The translations under genes and the position numbers were made by a program. The notes beneath the pieces were generated by a model that was not told the origin of the DNA, made no database searches, and saw only the letters and a program-made list of their open reading frames with translations. From the NCBI GenBank assembly GCA_015499995.1, contig JADNRV010000080.1, forward strand, positions 1 to 64,000: a stretch of DNA of 64,000 bases, written 5' to 3'. Positions 1 through 9,505 of this stretch are shown here, piece by piece. Source of the stretch: Flammula alnicola (taxonomy: Eukaryota > Basidiomycota > Agaricomycetes > Agaricales > Strophariaceae). Within the stretch, counting starts at the first letter, position 1. Each line of letters opens with the position of its first letter.

Positions 1-133
1 GTAAAAAGGCGCAAAAGAGAGAACAATGTATTCCAGCCCAAGCGAGCAAACCAGTCTACATAAAACAAGCTAAAGAGAGATCTATAAAGCCACTTTGAGG
101 CTATGAAACGAGCTAGTTGTAACAACGAAGTAG

Positions 134-1490
134 CTAGGCAAGGTCGAGGTTATTCTGCATGTGTTTAAGCTCCTTGAGAAGGAGCTCGCGATGCTGCAAA
201 TGGAACTCGATGTGGTGCAAACCGACAACGAGCTTGGCCTGGATCTCACCAATAACCTTGCGATGAGCTAGCTCGTCGCCGGACGAAGAAGTCTTCTTGC
301 TGACAAGGGCAGAAGCCTTCGCCAAGACCTCTTGAGAGTGCACGTTGTTGACAGCGAGGTCAGAAGCTGTTGAAAAGAAAAATTAGAAACAAATGTCGAA
401 TATAAAAGACACAAAACGACGTACCCTCGACAAGAACAGCCGAGTCGCCGAAAACATAGCTATCCTCAGTGCGCGCACGCTTAGAGGAGTCGCTATCGGA
501 CCGGGCCGGGGACTTGTCAGAGCTATGAGCCAAGGCCTTGGAAGCCTTGAGATAAGCAAGACTGTCAACATCCATGTTGGGAACTAGCGCGTATGGGAGA
601 CGTACCACCTCCGTGCGTTTAGCAGAAAACTGGAGAGAGCGTCAGCTAAAAATAGAAAAGATAAAAATAGATGCGTACCTTGGCACTAGGTTCGGCACTA
701 GGAGGCGAGCGTCTCTTGCGAGAGTTAGGACGCTCAAGCTCCTCGGAAACCTTAGAAGGAGACGTGCCCGGGTCGGTAGCAGTGTCTGAGAAAACGATAC
801 GGTCGCCATCGACCTTCATCTGTTTAAAAATGCGCAGGAAGTCGTTTAGATCAATAGAGGCTAGAAGGTAGATGGGATAAAATAAGCACCAAGTCGTTGT
901 CGTTGTCGACAAGGATATCGGAAGGAGACGCACAAGCACCAGGAGCGGAGGCCGTCTCGAAATCATCGGTCGCGCCCTTGCCGCGAGAACCGCGAGTGAA
1001 ACGCTTCTGCAGAGAAAATCAAAAAGTCATCAGCTAGCTGAGACAGAATAGACAAATGGAAAACGCACGGAAGAGCTAGTGGCAGCAGCGGCCTTCGGAC
1101 CAGTCGGAATGTCACCCTTAAGGGAACGCGGCTGAATGCTCAAGTGCAACGCGCAGACCGCGGCAGCCTTCTCGCTCAACTTGTAGGGTTTGTAAACATC
1201 CTGGAGCTCAGCAAAGATGTTGGCGACATGGGTGACGGCCTGAGCAGCGCCAGGGTTACTAGCGACAGTACTAGTGTGCGAGGACCATTTAGACTACAGA
1301 AAAACGAATTTAGAAAAGGAACAAAGAGAGAGAAGAAAAAGCGCACCATAAGATGCGCGGTTTCCTCGAGAGGTTGGGCATAGTTGGCCAACGTCGCGCC
1401 AGGTGCACCACGAATAACATCGAGAAGTTTGACCTTCTGCATGATATCCGGGTAGCTAGGAAGGTTGCGTTGACGGTCAACAGAAGCCAT
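134..1490 (-). CDS. Multi-exon gene of the antisense cassette (gene 4), unknown function, about 353 aa
   Basis: I do not recognise the product. A spliced model starts at the ATG at 1490 (MASVDRQRNL) and stops at 134-136. Exons are 1347-1490, 1069-1293, 934-1006, 679-860, 425-629 and 134-366; introns are 49-73 bp, GT-AG, and phases agree, giving 353 residues. One junction is uncertain: a 70 bp intron ending just before 'MKVDGD' also keeps frame. The middle is Ser/Pro/Lys-rich and disordered-looking (for example NSRKRRSPPSAEP); the C-terminal 80 residues are helical and leucine-rich. A TATA-like box lies at 1563-1572, about 75 bp upstream of the ATG. It is the leftmost of four minus-strand genes facing away from the LTR at 6315-7774. 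Codons are CpG-rich, unlike the decayed sequence after 7774. Exon structure is inferred from splice signals and open frame only. Confidence 0.6.
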
Positions 1491-1562
1491 TGAAAGAATA
1501 GAAGAGAGATGTGCAGTAAAGTAGAAGAGAAAACTACTGGAGAACAAGAGCGAAACAGCTAG

Positions 1563-1572
1563 CCTCTTTATA
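1563..1572 (-). promoter_or_regulatory. TATA-like box of the 134-1490 gene
   Basis: The minus strand reads TATAAAGAGG here, about 75 bp before the ATG at 1490. The other three cassette genes have similarly placed AT-rich boxes (2361-2370, 3221-3228, about 5899-5906). The role is inferred from position and sequence only. Confidence 0.45.
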
Positions 1573-1704
1573 CCACAACTAGCTGTTGTTTCGGACGACA
1601 TGAGGCGGCAGAGATAACGCCCTAGCTTAAGGAACAATCCCTGAAGAAACAAATCGAACCAATCATATTGAATTGTGCATGGACTAAAGCTATATTGCAA
1701 ATAT

Positions 1705-2313
1705 CTATGCTAAAAGGCGAAGGATGTCGGTCAGGAAGACCTCACGAGGACAGCCGTGCTTGGGATTGAAAAGGATAGGGTCGTATTCAAAAGGGGTAAA
1801 CTGTCGCTCAGCGCGAATAGTCGCTGCCGCCGCCACGCCCTAGGAACGAGAAAAACGCGGTGCAGTTAGCAAAAACAGCTAGCAGTAAAAACGCGCTCGT
1901 ACCTCGGCATAAGCAGCCTTGACCTCTGGGTTGGGCAAATCCTTTAGAGTAATGTACTGGTCGACCAAGAAGCGGTGGAGCCTGTCGAACAAAGCGTACT
2001 CCGATAAATGGCGAGCGATGTTTTGCAGATGAATAACCTGCTTCAACAAGCCAAGAAAGCGAGGCCCAGGGTCGGTGCAATCATGATAAAGAAGGATAGG
2101 CTCCTAAAAGAAAAATCGCATATATAAGCGAGATTTAAGGAAATATAAAACAACGAGGCGTACGCAAAAGAGGCCAACGCGAAAGGCTTCGCTAGCGAAG
2201 TCGTTTGTGTGAAGCGGATTCTTATCCAAAGTATACTGTGCAAAAGACACGGCTTCAGCGAGGGTATCGAGAGTATCCTTAGGAATAGGGTAGGAGACGG
2301 AAGGAGAAGCCAT
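1705..2313 (-). CDS. Multi-exon gene of the antisense cassette (gene 3), unknown function, 161 aa
   Basis: No family recognised. Start ATG at 2313 (MASPSVSYPIPK), stop at 1705-1707. Exons 2164-2313, 1903-2103 and 1705-1839 give 50, 67 and 44 codons, all phase 0. Introns are 60 and 63 bp, beginning GTACGC and GTACGA and ending TTTTAG and TTCCTAG. The protein is mainly helical, with an amphipathic segment around residues 63-100 (for example LLKQVIHLQNIARHLSEYAL) and a conserved-looking C-terminal block around EYDPILFNPKHGCP. An AT-rich TATA-like box is at 2361-2370. It lies 215 bp upstream of the 134-1490 gene in the same orientation. The small size and the absence of signal peptide or membrane segments suggest a soluble protein; function unknown. 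Confidence 0.6.
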
Positions 2314-2668
2314 TGCTGAAGATATTCAAGGACTGTGGCTCAAAATGCGTTCAAATCTGAGTTAAATAACCAGAGGCGCGGAGCGCCTCTGCCGGATAAG
2401 GAAATAGCTAGTGCCTGCCCAAAGGGATCAAAAAGGGTCGCATGATGGCAGTGCAAGCCAAAAATGGCAACTAGCTTGATTGGCGATCAACGGAAACACA
2501 TAACTCCGGTGCGATAATCAAGAGGCGCATGAACAAAAAGACAAAGTCTTAGGCACGAGGCATGGTGAAATTGCAAAAAGCAATGCCTCAAGGCAAAAAT
2601 ACACGAGTTATGATATAGCTAGCTAAACGAAATTCGAGCTAGTTGTAAAAAAGTAACTACAATAGCAA

Positions 2669-3170
2669 TTAAAAGAGATTCAGCCTAAAAAGCGAATTGA
2701 GAGAAAGCTAGGAAAGAAGGAGAGGAAAAATAACGAACTTGACAGCAGTTTCAACGTTGACTGACGCCTTACAAAGGTGGAATAAGGTCGCGGATGATCG
2801 ACTGAGATGATAAGATACGCGATCTCCGGGAAAACAAAAAGCAAGAAGCTCTTGTTCGGACTCCGCAATCGACGATAATATGAAATATATGTCGGGATGC
2901 GCGGCGACATATTCCGGAGAAAGGTGAAGGGCGCACTAGACAGATAACTAGAAGATGAGTGACGAACTGTACAGCTAGGAAGCAAAAACGTACAGCGTCA
3001 GCAGCTAGCTGCCTAATAACGTCCAAACCAACGGAATGAGCAGCGCCAGGGCGTAAATAGTCCGCATCAAATTGCAGAGTCGCGTCTTTGAGGCGTGATA
3101 AAGTCGTGCCAATCAAGGAACAAGAAGAGATCGTCGTAAAATGATCAGAGTCAGCTGAGATAGTCGCCAT
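2669..3170 (-). CDS. Multi-exon gene of the antisense cassette (gene 2), unknown function, 129 aa
   Basis: No family recognised. Start ATG at 3170 (MATISADSDHF), stop at 2669-2671. Exons 2994-3170, 2739-2935 and 2669-2684 splice in frame through introns of 58 and 54 bp. The last exon is only 16 bp and supplies the C-terminus KLNLF, so that end is the least certain part. Residues 60-125 read as a compact helical region containing FCFPGDRVSYHLSRSSATLF and several Ser/Cys residues. A good TATA box (TATAAAA on the minus strand) lies at 3221-3228, about 50 bp before the ATG. A purine tract resembling an LTR-element PPT sits just upstream at 3279-3292. Confidence 0.55.
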
Positions 3171-3834
3171 GAGGGAAAGAACAAGAAATAGTGCGATTAA
3201 AAGCACAACTAGTTGCACCCTTTTATAAGCGAGATAATCAGACGACGCCCAGAACGCAACTGGGGACAGTTGATTTCTCGTGGGGGGGAGATAGGAATAG
3301 CTAGCCGCATTCCTAGTGATACTCCGGACTTACAAAGACAAAAACTGCGAACTAGCTGACTGTCAAGCAGCAAGTAAGCAGCTAGGACTTTGAAATAAAC
3401 TAGGTCCTAGTAAAACAAAGACACAGCATAGTTTTAAAGAAAACTAGTCACTATAAAAGTCAATCTTAGATTTGACTTAAGGCTTAGAGACTTAGGTTTT
3501 AGGCTTAGGGTCACACCAGAGGATACAGCACAAGAAATTATATTTAAACATAAGTAGTGAGACTATCAGTCTCACTACTAAACAAGAGATATAGGGGGGA
3601 CGACGATCTAAAGAGATCGCCGCCCCCAAGGCAAAAGTAATCGAAAGGGGACGATGATCTAAAAAGACCACTGCCCCCGCAGTATGCAACGTCCGAGATA
3701 TATACATGACGTAAATAAAAGGCCCCCGAGGCCGCCCAAGACACCCGCTACCAAGACTACAGACCGAGACGATGCGAGCAGATTTCTATGATACAAATAA
3801 AAGAAGAAAAAGGGAATGTCGGAACGAATAGAAA
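3171..3834. other. Intergenic spacer of the cassette: TATA box, duplicated PPT-like tract, perfect hairpin
   Basis: This spacer separates two minus-strand cassette genes. It holds the TATA box of the 2669-3170 gene (3221-3228) and a purine run at 3279-3292 that nearly repeats the tract next to the LTR at 6301-6314. It also has a perfect inverted repeat with 12 bp arms and a 3 bp loop (3553-3564 and 3568-3579), and two copies of a GGGGACGAYGATCTAAA-type segment near 3597-3620 and 3651-3675. The hairpin and repeats lie downstream of the 3835-5845 gene and could serve 3'-end formation, but that is a guess. I see no coding frame. Confidence 0.5.
3553..3579. repeat. Perfect inverted repeat (12 bp arms, 3 bp loop)
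   Basis: AGTAGTGAGACT at 3553-3564 is followed after ATC by its exact reverse complement at 3568-3579. It lies in the 3' flank of the 3835-5845 gene. It could fold as RNA on either strand; the function is not known. Confidence 0.8.
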
Positions 3835-5845
3835 TTACTGCTCATCGGTCTCCATGTCATCAGGCTGGTTCTCGTGGTCGCCGTCAGGATCGCGAAGGTC
3901 CGCGTCTTGAAGCTGACCTTCGAAGAGCTTTGGCGAAGTGGCAAGGTGAGATGGAGAGCGCCCGGAACGGCCAGCACCAGAAGAGGAGGCACGAGGAGGT
4001 CCGCTGGGAGCAGACGAGGCACGAGCGACGAAGTCGTACCTTTCGAAGGCCTCCTCGACAGCTGAAAAGGGGGGTGCCGATTGAGAGACACGATCTTCGA
4101 AACGAGAAAAGTACTCGTTGAGAAAATCGATGTCCGGGAAAGCAGGGTCCAGGAGTTTCGCGGCGTCGAGGTACTCGACGAGAGCCTTTTTGTCGCCTGA
4201 GAGGATGGCGTCCAGCACGTTGGCACTCTGGAAACGAGAACCGAGGGTGTGGCCAGGGGGGAGGTTGTGCTGAACCCAACCCGCGCGATCAATCAGCTGA
4301 GCAACAAGAGGGGCGGCGCGACGGTTGGCACGATCTGCCAGCTGTGAAAACAAGGTAGCCTCTTGCAGCAGGTGTTGGATGCGAGCCACGAGGTCTTGAA
4401 GATCTATAAAGAAAAGAATTAGAGGGAGAAAAAGAAAGTAGAAACAAGGAGAAAAAACTTACGAGCGCGAGTAGAAAGGTTGAATGGCTCGACGTTCTCG
4501 AGCACCTGATCGAGCTCCTCAGGGAGAAGCTCGAAGGTGCAACGGGCTTTGCCACCGGTCTGGCATTGGCCACAACGTTTTCCCCAACCAAGGAAGGTGC
4601 ACTCGTGAAACTCACCCTTAAAACTAAAAGTGGAACAGGCCATACAGTTGCCAGGGTTCTAAAAAGAAAAGTCAGAAAAGAGACACTACAAGATGAGGAA
4701 ACGTACGTTGAGATGCTTGGTGAAAGGCAGGAAACCCGCAGGAAGATCGATGGCGTCTTCGCATGGGGAACCAGGCTGATTCAAAAGCTCGATTGCGGCG
4801 ACCTCGCGAGGAAGAAGCTTGCCGGGAGGCTTGTTCTTGCCCTTAGACTTGGATCGCGACGACGATGCAAAAGGAGCATCGTCGTCGGAGTCGTCGCTAA
4901 GCTCCAGCACAGCGTGAGGAGGGGAGCTGAGTTTCTCGACAGGGGATGGTCGGCGACGCTTCTCGACCTTGACGACGGGCGCTTATAAAAGAAAACAAGC
5001 ATAAGCCAGGGTCAAAATACAGAGAAAAACTAAAACGGCCTACAAGGAGCGTGAGAGGGTGCTTTACTAGGGGCAGAAGCCTTAGCTTTCGTCTTAGATG
5101 GGACAGGAGGGGGAGGCATGTCATCGGCGGAAGTGGCCGCTCGTTTCGACTTGACGCGAATGGAAGCCGAGGAGGGGCCAGGAGACGTGGCACCTGCCCG
5201 TTTAGAAGAACCAGCAGTAGAAGAACGAGTAGGGCGAGGAGGGGGACTAGCTTCTGAAAGAGGGAGTTAATAAAAAAGGAGGGAGAAAAAGTTCAACGAG
5301 AAGGGGGCATGCGTACCGATACGTTTACGTTTGGTGGGAGGTCCAACCTTGGAAGGCTTGCGAGGGGCGGCCTCGATGCTGGAATCGGAGTGGTCCAACT
5401 CGTCGATTTCGAGCTCGTCCTCTTCGGCGGGGTCCCCAATGTAAACATAGTCAGGAGCAAGGCGGGTGGTACGGAGAAAGTGATTGTTGGGCTGTAAAAA
5501 GACCCTAAGTAAGAGGCGCGAGGAAAGGAGGAAAGACGGGCTTACATGGAAATTGGAGGGAGTGTTCTGGATCAACCAAACGTTCCAGGCGGATGGACGC
5601 GTGGAGAGCTGATGAGCGGCCACTGACAGGGAGGTTAAAAAGGCGCGTAACGAGTCGCAGTTGACAGAGTCATCAGGGAACCGTTGCAAGTGTTGATCCA
5701 AGGGACCGTGGATGGCCTCGATGGCAGTGCGGATCTCAGAAGTAGGAGGGTGTGTGTGAGAGGAGCGGTGGGAGATAAATATTTTGGCTGTGGCCTTGAG
5801 GTGACCACGGATGAGTTCGAAGTGATCGTCGGAAGCGGAAGCCAT
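3835..5845 (-). CDS. Multi-exon gene of the antisense cassette (gene 1) with a six-cysteine motif, 574 aa
   Basis: Start ATG at 5845 (MASASDDHFELI), stop at 3835-3837. Six exons (5546-5845, 5317-5491, 5044-5253, 4707-4981, 4463-4658, 3835-4403) join in frame through introns of 54, 63, 62, 48 and 59 bp with GT-AG ends, giving 574 codons. Residues 1-100 are helical. Residues about 130-300 are Ser/Pro/Lys-rich with basic clusters such as PPTKRKR (possible nuclear signal) and acidic runs such as LSDDSDDD. Residues 325-360 hold six cysteines spaced CX2C-X11-C-X8-CX2C-X7-C, followed by a leucine-rich helical region. The cysteine block looks zinc-binding and recalls cysteine-motif proteins commonly found among mushroom repeats. 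I could not assign a family. An AT-rich box lies near 5899-5906. It is the gene nearest the LTR and is transcribed away from it. Confidence 0.65.
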
Positions 5846-6314
5846 GATTGGGAGATGAAAAGAAAGAAGAGAGGAAGAAAAAGTTCAACTTTTCGAAGTT
5901 AAAAAGGCAGGGGACACGTGAACGGCCGGGAGCGACCGAACCCCGAAGAATGTGAAAGAAAATAAAAGAAAATGGTGGAAAGCGAGCACGGGAGGGCGAT
6001 CGCGAAAGCCTGAGCTTAACAATTCCCTAGAAGGAAGGAGCAGCGCTAGAGATACAGAGCAGGCTAAAAATAGATCTGTGTTCGGGGATGGGTGCTTGTG
6101 CCATGCAACTTACCCAATCGGGAAGTACGCATCAAAAGTCAAAGAACAGGAGACGCAGAGAGCTAGCAGCAAAGCTGCAACTCGCCTAGCAACACTAGAA
6201 AACAAAGCGATAAAACAGAATGTCAACTAGTAGGAAATACCGAGCAGACCACTAGTGGTGCTCAAGGGACGAGTCCGGTTGACTGAGGACAGTCAAGATT
6301 TCGTGGGGGGGAGA
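5846..6314 (+). other. Gene 1 upstream region and probable internal 3' end of an LTR element, with polypurine tract
   Basis: The left part is the promoter side of the 3835-5845 gene (AT-rich box near 5899-5906). The right part ends in the purine run GTGGGGGGGAGA (6303-6314) immediately before the LTR at 6315. This is where the plus-strand primer of an LTR retrotransposon should lie if the LTR is read on the plus strand. No coding frame is convincing. Confidence 0.5.
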
Positions 6315-7774
6315 TGATAGGGCCGCAAACCGGCCACGCGTGAATTTCGCGATATATCATCTTCTACCTATAGAATATAACCGAGATAGAGAGACTATAA
6401 CGCACCCAAGTTAGTAGTCTAAGGCCTAGCTATGCGACTACTAGCTGTCATATAACCTGTGACAATGGTAATCAGACGCGGTTCAGAGCTAGCTGAGTCC
6501 GTATGATAAGCCGGGAGACAGTTAAAAGTTAGAAACAGTGAAATATAGAACGCACAAGTCATAAACGACTAGCGAGGCATAAAACGCACCATGGGGAATA
6601 AATTAAAAGACTTCTGGATGCTTTGGAAGTAGTGCGCGGCGAATTCAGTACAATCAGTGTATTGCTGAATAGCTAGCTACAAAATACTACAACTAGGAGC
6701 GCGAGACACAGCTAGTGAAAGCGAGACGCGAGTGCGTCGACTACTAGCGGGTGTATCTTGTGACTTACCGGGAGACGCACGGGACGCGGACGCGTTAGTT
6801 AGACGCACGCTCTACCCTCTACCCGCGGGAGTACCAAAAGTAGTAATAGGACGAGAAAGGAAAGAAGAAACCGGCATCAATGATGGCCGCAGATCCGGAA
6901 TAAAGCGGCACCGCTAGCCGAGATGCACGCATGATGCGCATGGTACGCGGAAGTCAGGAGCGTCCTAGCGCGCTAAAATGGGATGAATTTCCAAATCCCT
7001 TGACCTCTATCTGGTCACCTGGAATACCCAACCCTATACCCATTGCCTGCAGGCATTATTTACACAAGATAAGAATGTTTTACTCTATTTTATTCACATA
7101 CCAGAACCACACATAGCTGTAGTATAAAAGATGTACTTCTGTAGCTAGTTACCTTAAGCAATCTCTTCCCAGTTTTATTTTGAGCTAAGACGCAGTGTCT
7201 AGTAAGAAAGAGGACGAATAAAGGATCAGTTTGACTTCAATAGAGTTCGTTTGAAAGCCAGAAGAAGGCTTAGTGTTAAAGAGAAGTTCTTGAGGACAAG
7301 GTCCAAGAATTTAGAAGCCAGAAGAGTGCTTAGAGGCCGGAAGAGTGCCTAGAGAAAGTCAGAAACAGAGTCCAAGTGGGCTAGCAGATCGTTCAGAAGG
7401 TAGCGCACAGTGTGGCCTTAGTTTCAGACGAGTTCCGAGCCTCCAGAGCAGCTAGTGCTTCGAAAGTCGAGCTAGTAGCGTCTTAGAGAGCTTTTCTAAA
7501 AACATAAAACCTTAAAATCAATAAAACCGTTCATCCTTGTGATAAAACGAAGCTTGAAACGAAGATAAAACGTGTATTTGAATAATCCCTCATACCCACT
7601 TTAAACGAACCACGAGGCGCTGTCTACAAGTCAGCTAGCTAAATAAAACAAACACTGTGGAGTACAGCACACTACATATTTCTGAAGCTAGTAGAGCGTC
7701 GCTCGACCTAGTTAGGATCTCGCTCCGCAGTTGTGTGTGTTGTTTAGGTCGCTGAGTGCGTAGCGGGTCTCTCA
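6315..7774 (+). mobile_element. LTR1 copy c: CpG-rich 1460 bp LTR, probably the 3' LTR of the element carrying the cassette
   Basis: It begins TGATAGGGCC and ends GTCTCTCA, and aligns along its whole length, in reverse orientation, with the solo LTRs at 9548-15955 and 38839-40303. A TATA box (TATAAAAG, 7123-7130) and AATAAA signals (near 7215 and 7519) read on the plus strand, and the purine tract abuts its left end, so I orient it plus. Unlike the two solo copies it has no matching short duplication on its flanks, as expected if the left neighbour is internal element sequence. It keeps most CpG sites that are TpG/CpA in the other copies, so it is the youngest of the three. Confidence 0.75.
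7123..7130 (+). promoter_or_regulatory. TATA box within LTR1 (U3/R boundary)
   Basis: TATAAAAG on the plus strand of LTR1 copy c; the same box is present on the minus strand in the inverted solo copies (near 10190 and 39485). It supports the assigned orientation. Confidence 0.55.
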
Positions 7775-7879
7775 CCGGGTACCCAAAAACTGGACCTAAC
7801 TGGACCTTCGAACACTACTACGAACACATCGCCTGGAGTTTATGAGGCATGGCAAAGATACAGGCCAACAAACGGAAGC

Positions 7880-8520
7880 GACCACCATGACCACCTATTA
7901 CTACTCCTATGCTACATGCTCTTCATGAGACCCTTACCTTGTCTGACCCATTTGATGCTTGCATCTGGGCCAGGGCAACCTGCAGCTTCTTTGGCCTCAT
8001 GCATTTTGGTGAGGTATCCATCACTTCTTGTGCAGCATTCAACGGTTCATGTCACCTAAAGAGAAGTGATGCAATTCTGACTGCAGATGTAAAAGGCTGT
8101 CCTTACACTCACCTCCATCTACCAGCTTCAAAGACTACAGCACCAGATGAATCTCAAGACATTTTTCTTGTAGAACAGCGAGGCCTTTGCCCTCTCGAAG
8201 CTTTGAAGAACCTTGCCGCCATAGTATCTGCTCTGCCAAATGACCCACTTTTCTCTTGGCATGACTATCAAGGCCAAATTCACCCTATGGTATGCAATGC
8301 TGCACTTTCACATATAAATTCTATCCTCTCTGCCCATGGTTGGGGCAATGCCTTCGGCTACTCCTTCCACATTGGAGGAGCTTCTTTTTATCTCACTGTG
8401 GGTGTCGACCCTGAGGTCATATGCTTACATGGCCACTGGAAATCCCTTACCTATCAAGCATTACATCAGAGCGTTTGAGCAGATAGCTTCACTACATCTG
8501 GCCAACAGATCTGACTGCTG
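7880..8520 (+). pseudogene. Tyrosine recombinase (basidiomycete integrase-like) pseudogene
   Basis: An open stretch at 7909-8478 reads as the C-terminal catalytic half of the tyrosine recombinases common in basidiomycete genomes (Crypton- or DIRS-like enzymes). It has a KTT-type strand around PASKTTAPDESQD, a late box SFHIGGASFYLTVGVDPEVI and GHWKS. Family members carry Arg in the late box (HSFRIGGA) and in GRWKS. Here both are His, and CGC-to-CAC is the expected CpG-decay change, so the catalytic Arg is lost. Near 8455 the frame shifts: the continuation YIRAFEQIASLHLAN lies in another frame. No N-terminal half or matching ends were found, so it is a fragment. It begins about 100 bp after LTR1. 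Confidence 0.7.
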
Positions 8521-8579
8521 ACAGCCCACTCATCTTAGTTGGGGTTGTGGTTCTTTGTTCACCATGGTAGCCTCATTCT

Positions 8580-9249
8580 GGGTAAGTGGCTCACTTTGCA
8601 CTGCATCCCATGTCAGCCTTGCTGACCAACCCCAACCTTTATAGCTCATGCACATTCTCTATGGTCTTCCTCTTTTACCACGTCGACAAATCTGGAATTG
8701 ATGTGTTACCAGACTCCCCGCCAAAGGCCAGGAGTTTCTGGTCATGGCATCCAGATGAGCAAAGTGAAACATCTCACTCTTTGCTCTCTTCATCCTCCTT
8801 TGACATTGCACTCATCTATCCTCACCATCTGTTCCTCATGCAATCTTACAGCATCTTACAGCATCTTTTCTTTCCCACCCACCATCCCTTCATTGCATGA
8901 ACTTATGCATATCTTTATCTTATCTGTACTTGTATTCATTGTATTGATCCTCTGTACTTCTCCTGTATAACTAATTTCATATGTCTGTACATTATCTGTA
9001 CACCTTTCCTTTCTTCCTGTGCTGTACTACTACTGTATATCTCGTCAATAACTGTATCATGTTTTTCATCTTCACCTTACAAATGCCTCGCATAGAGATT
9101 GTCACATGGGCAAATCGTGCTGCCAAGTGATTGGGTAAGCGGCTCACTTTGCACTGCATCCCGCATCAGCCTTGCTGACCAACCCCAACCCTTATAGCTC
9201 GTGCGCATTCTCTATGGTCTTCCTCTTTCACCATGTCGATGAATCTGGA
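8580..9249. repeat. 117 bp direct repeats flanking decayed spacer
   Basis: Segments 8580-8696 and 9133-9249 are near-identical direct repeats (both run GGTAAG...GGCTCAC... to ...AATCTGGA), 553 bp apart. They follow the recombinase fragment, so they could belong to its element (DIRS-type elements have split repeats), but that link is only positional. The 430 bp between them is T/C-rich with no coding frame I trust. Confidence 0.6.
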
Positions 9250-9430
9250 CAACAAACATCTCTCATCTTTGCAGCTTTGAACAGCATCTCCAGCATTCCA
9301 CCAAATCAGGTTAGATTTATTTGTACATTAAACAAAGATGCTGAGTGTTGCATTTGTGAAGAGGGTCTATCAATAATTAATTAGCTGTAATAAGGGATGA
9401 GATCCTTTGAACTGGGGATCTAAACTGTTA

Positions 9431-9505
9431 TGTCAGAAATTTCTGGCTGGTATTGTAATGTGTTACAACGTGCGGTAATGGACCAGTCAGCCCATAATGC
9501 TGCAG
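9431..9505. mobile_element. Left fragment of the TGTCAGAAATTTC MITE family
   Basis: It matches the left part of the complete copy at 48537-48777 (TGTCAGAAATTTCTGG then GTTACAACG-type repeats) with many CpG-to-TpG changes. The right part of the family occurs alone at 40320-40486. Confidence 0.6.

Noticed and set aside
6315..7774. LTR1 copy c read on the minus strand with the cassette as downstream sense genes
   Set aside because: The TATA box and AATAAA signals lie on the plus strand and the polypurine tract abuts the left edge. In minus orientation the position after the LTR is a C-run and not a primer-binding site.
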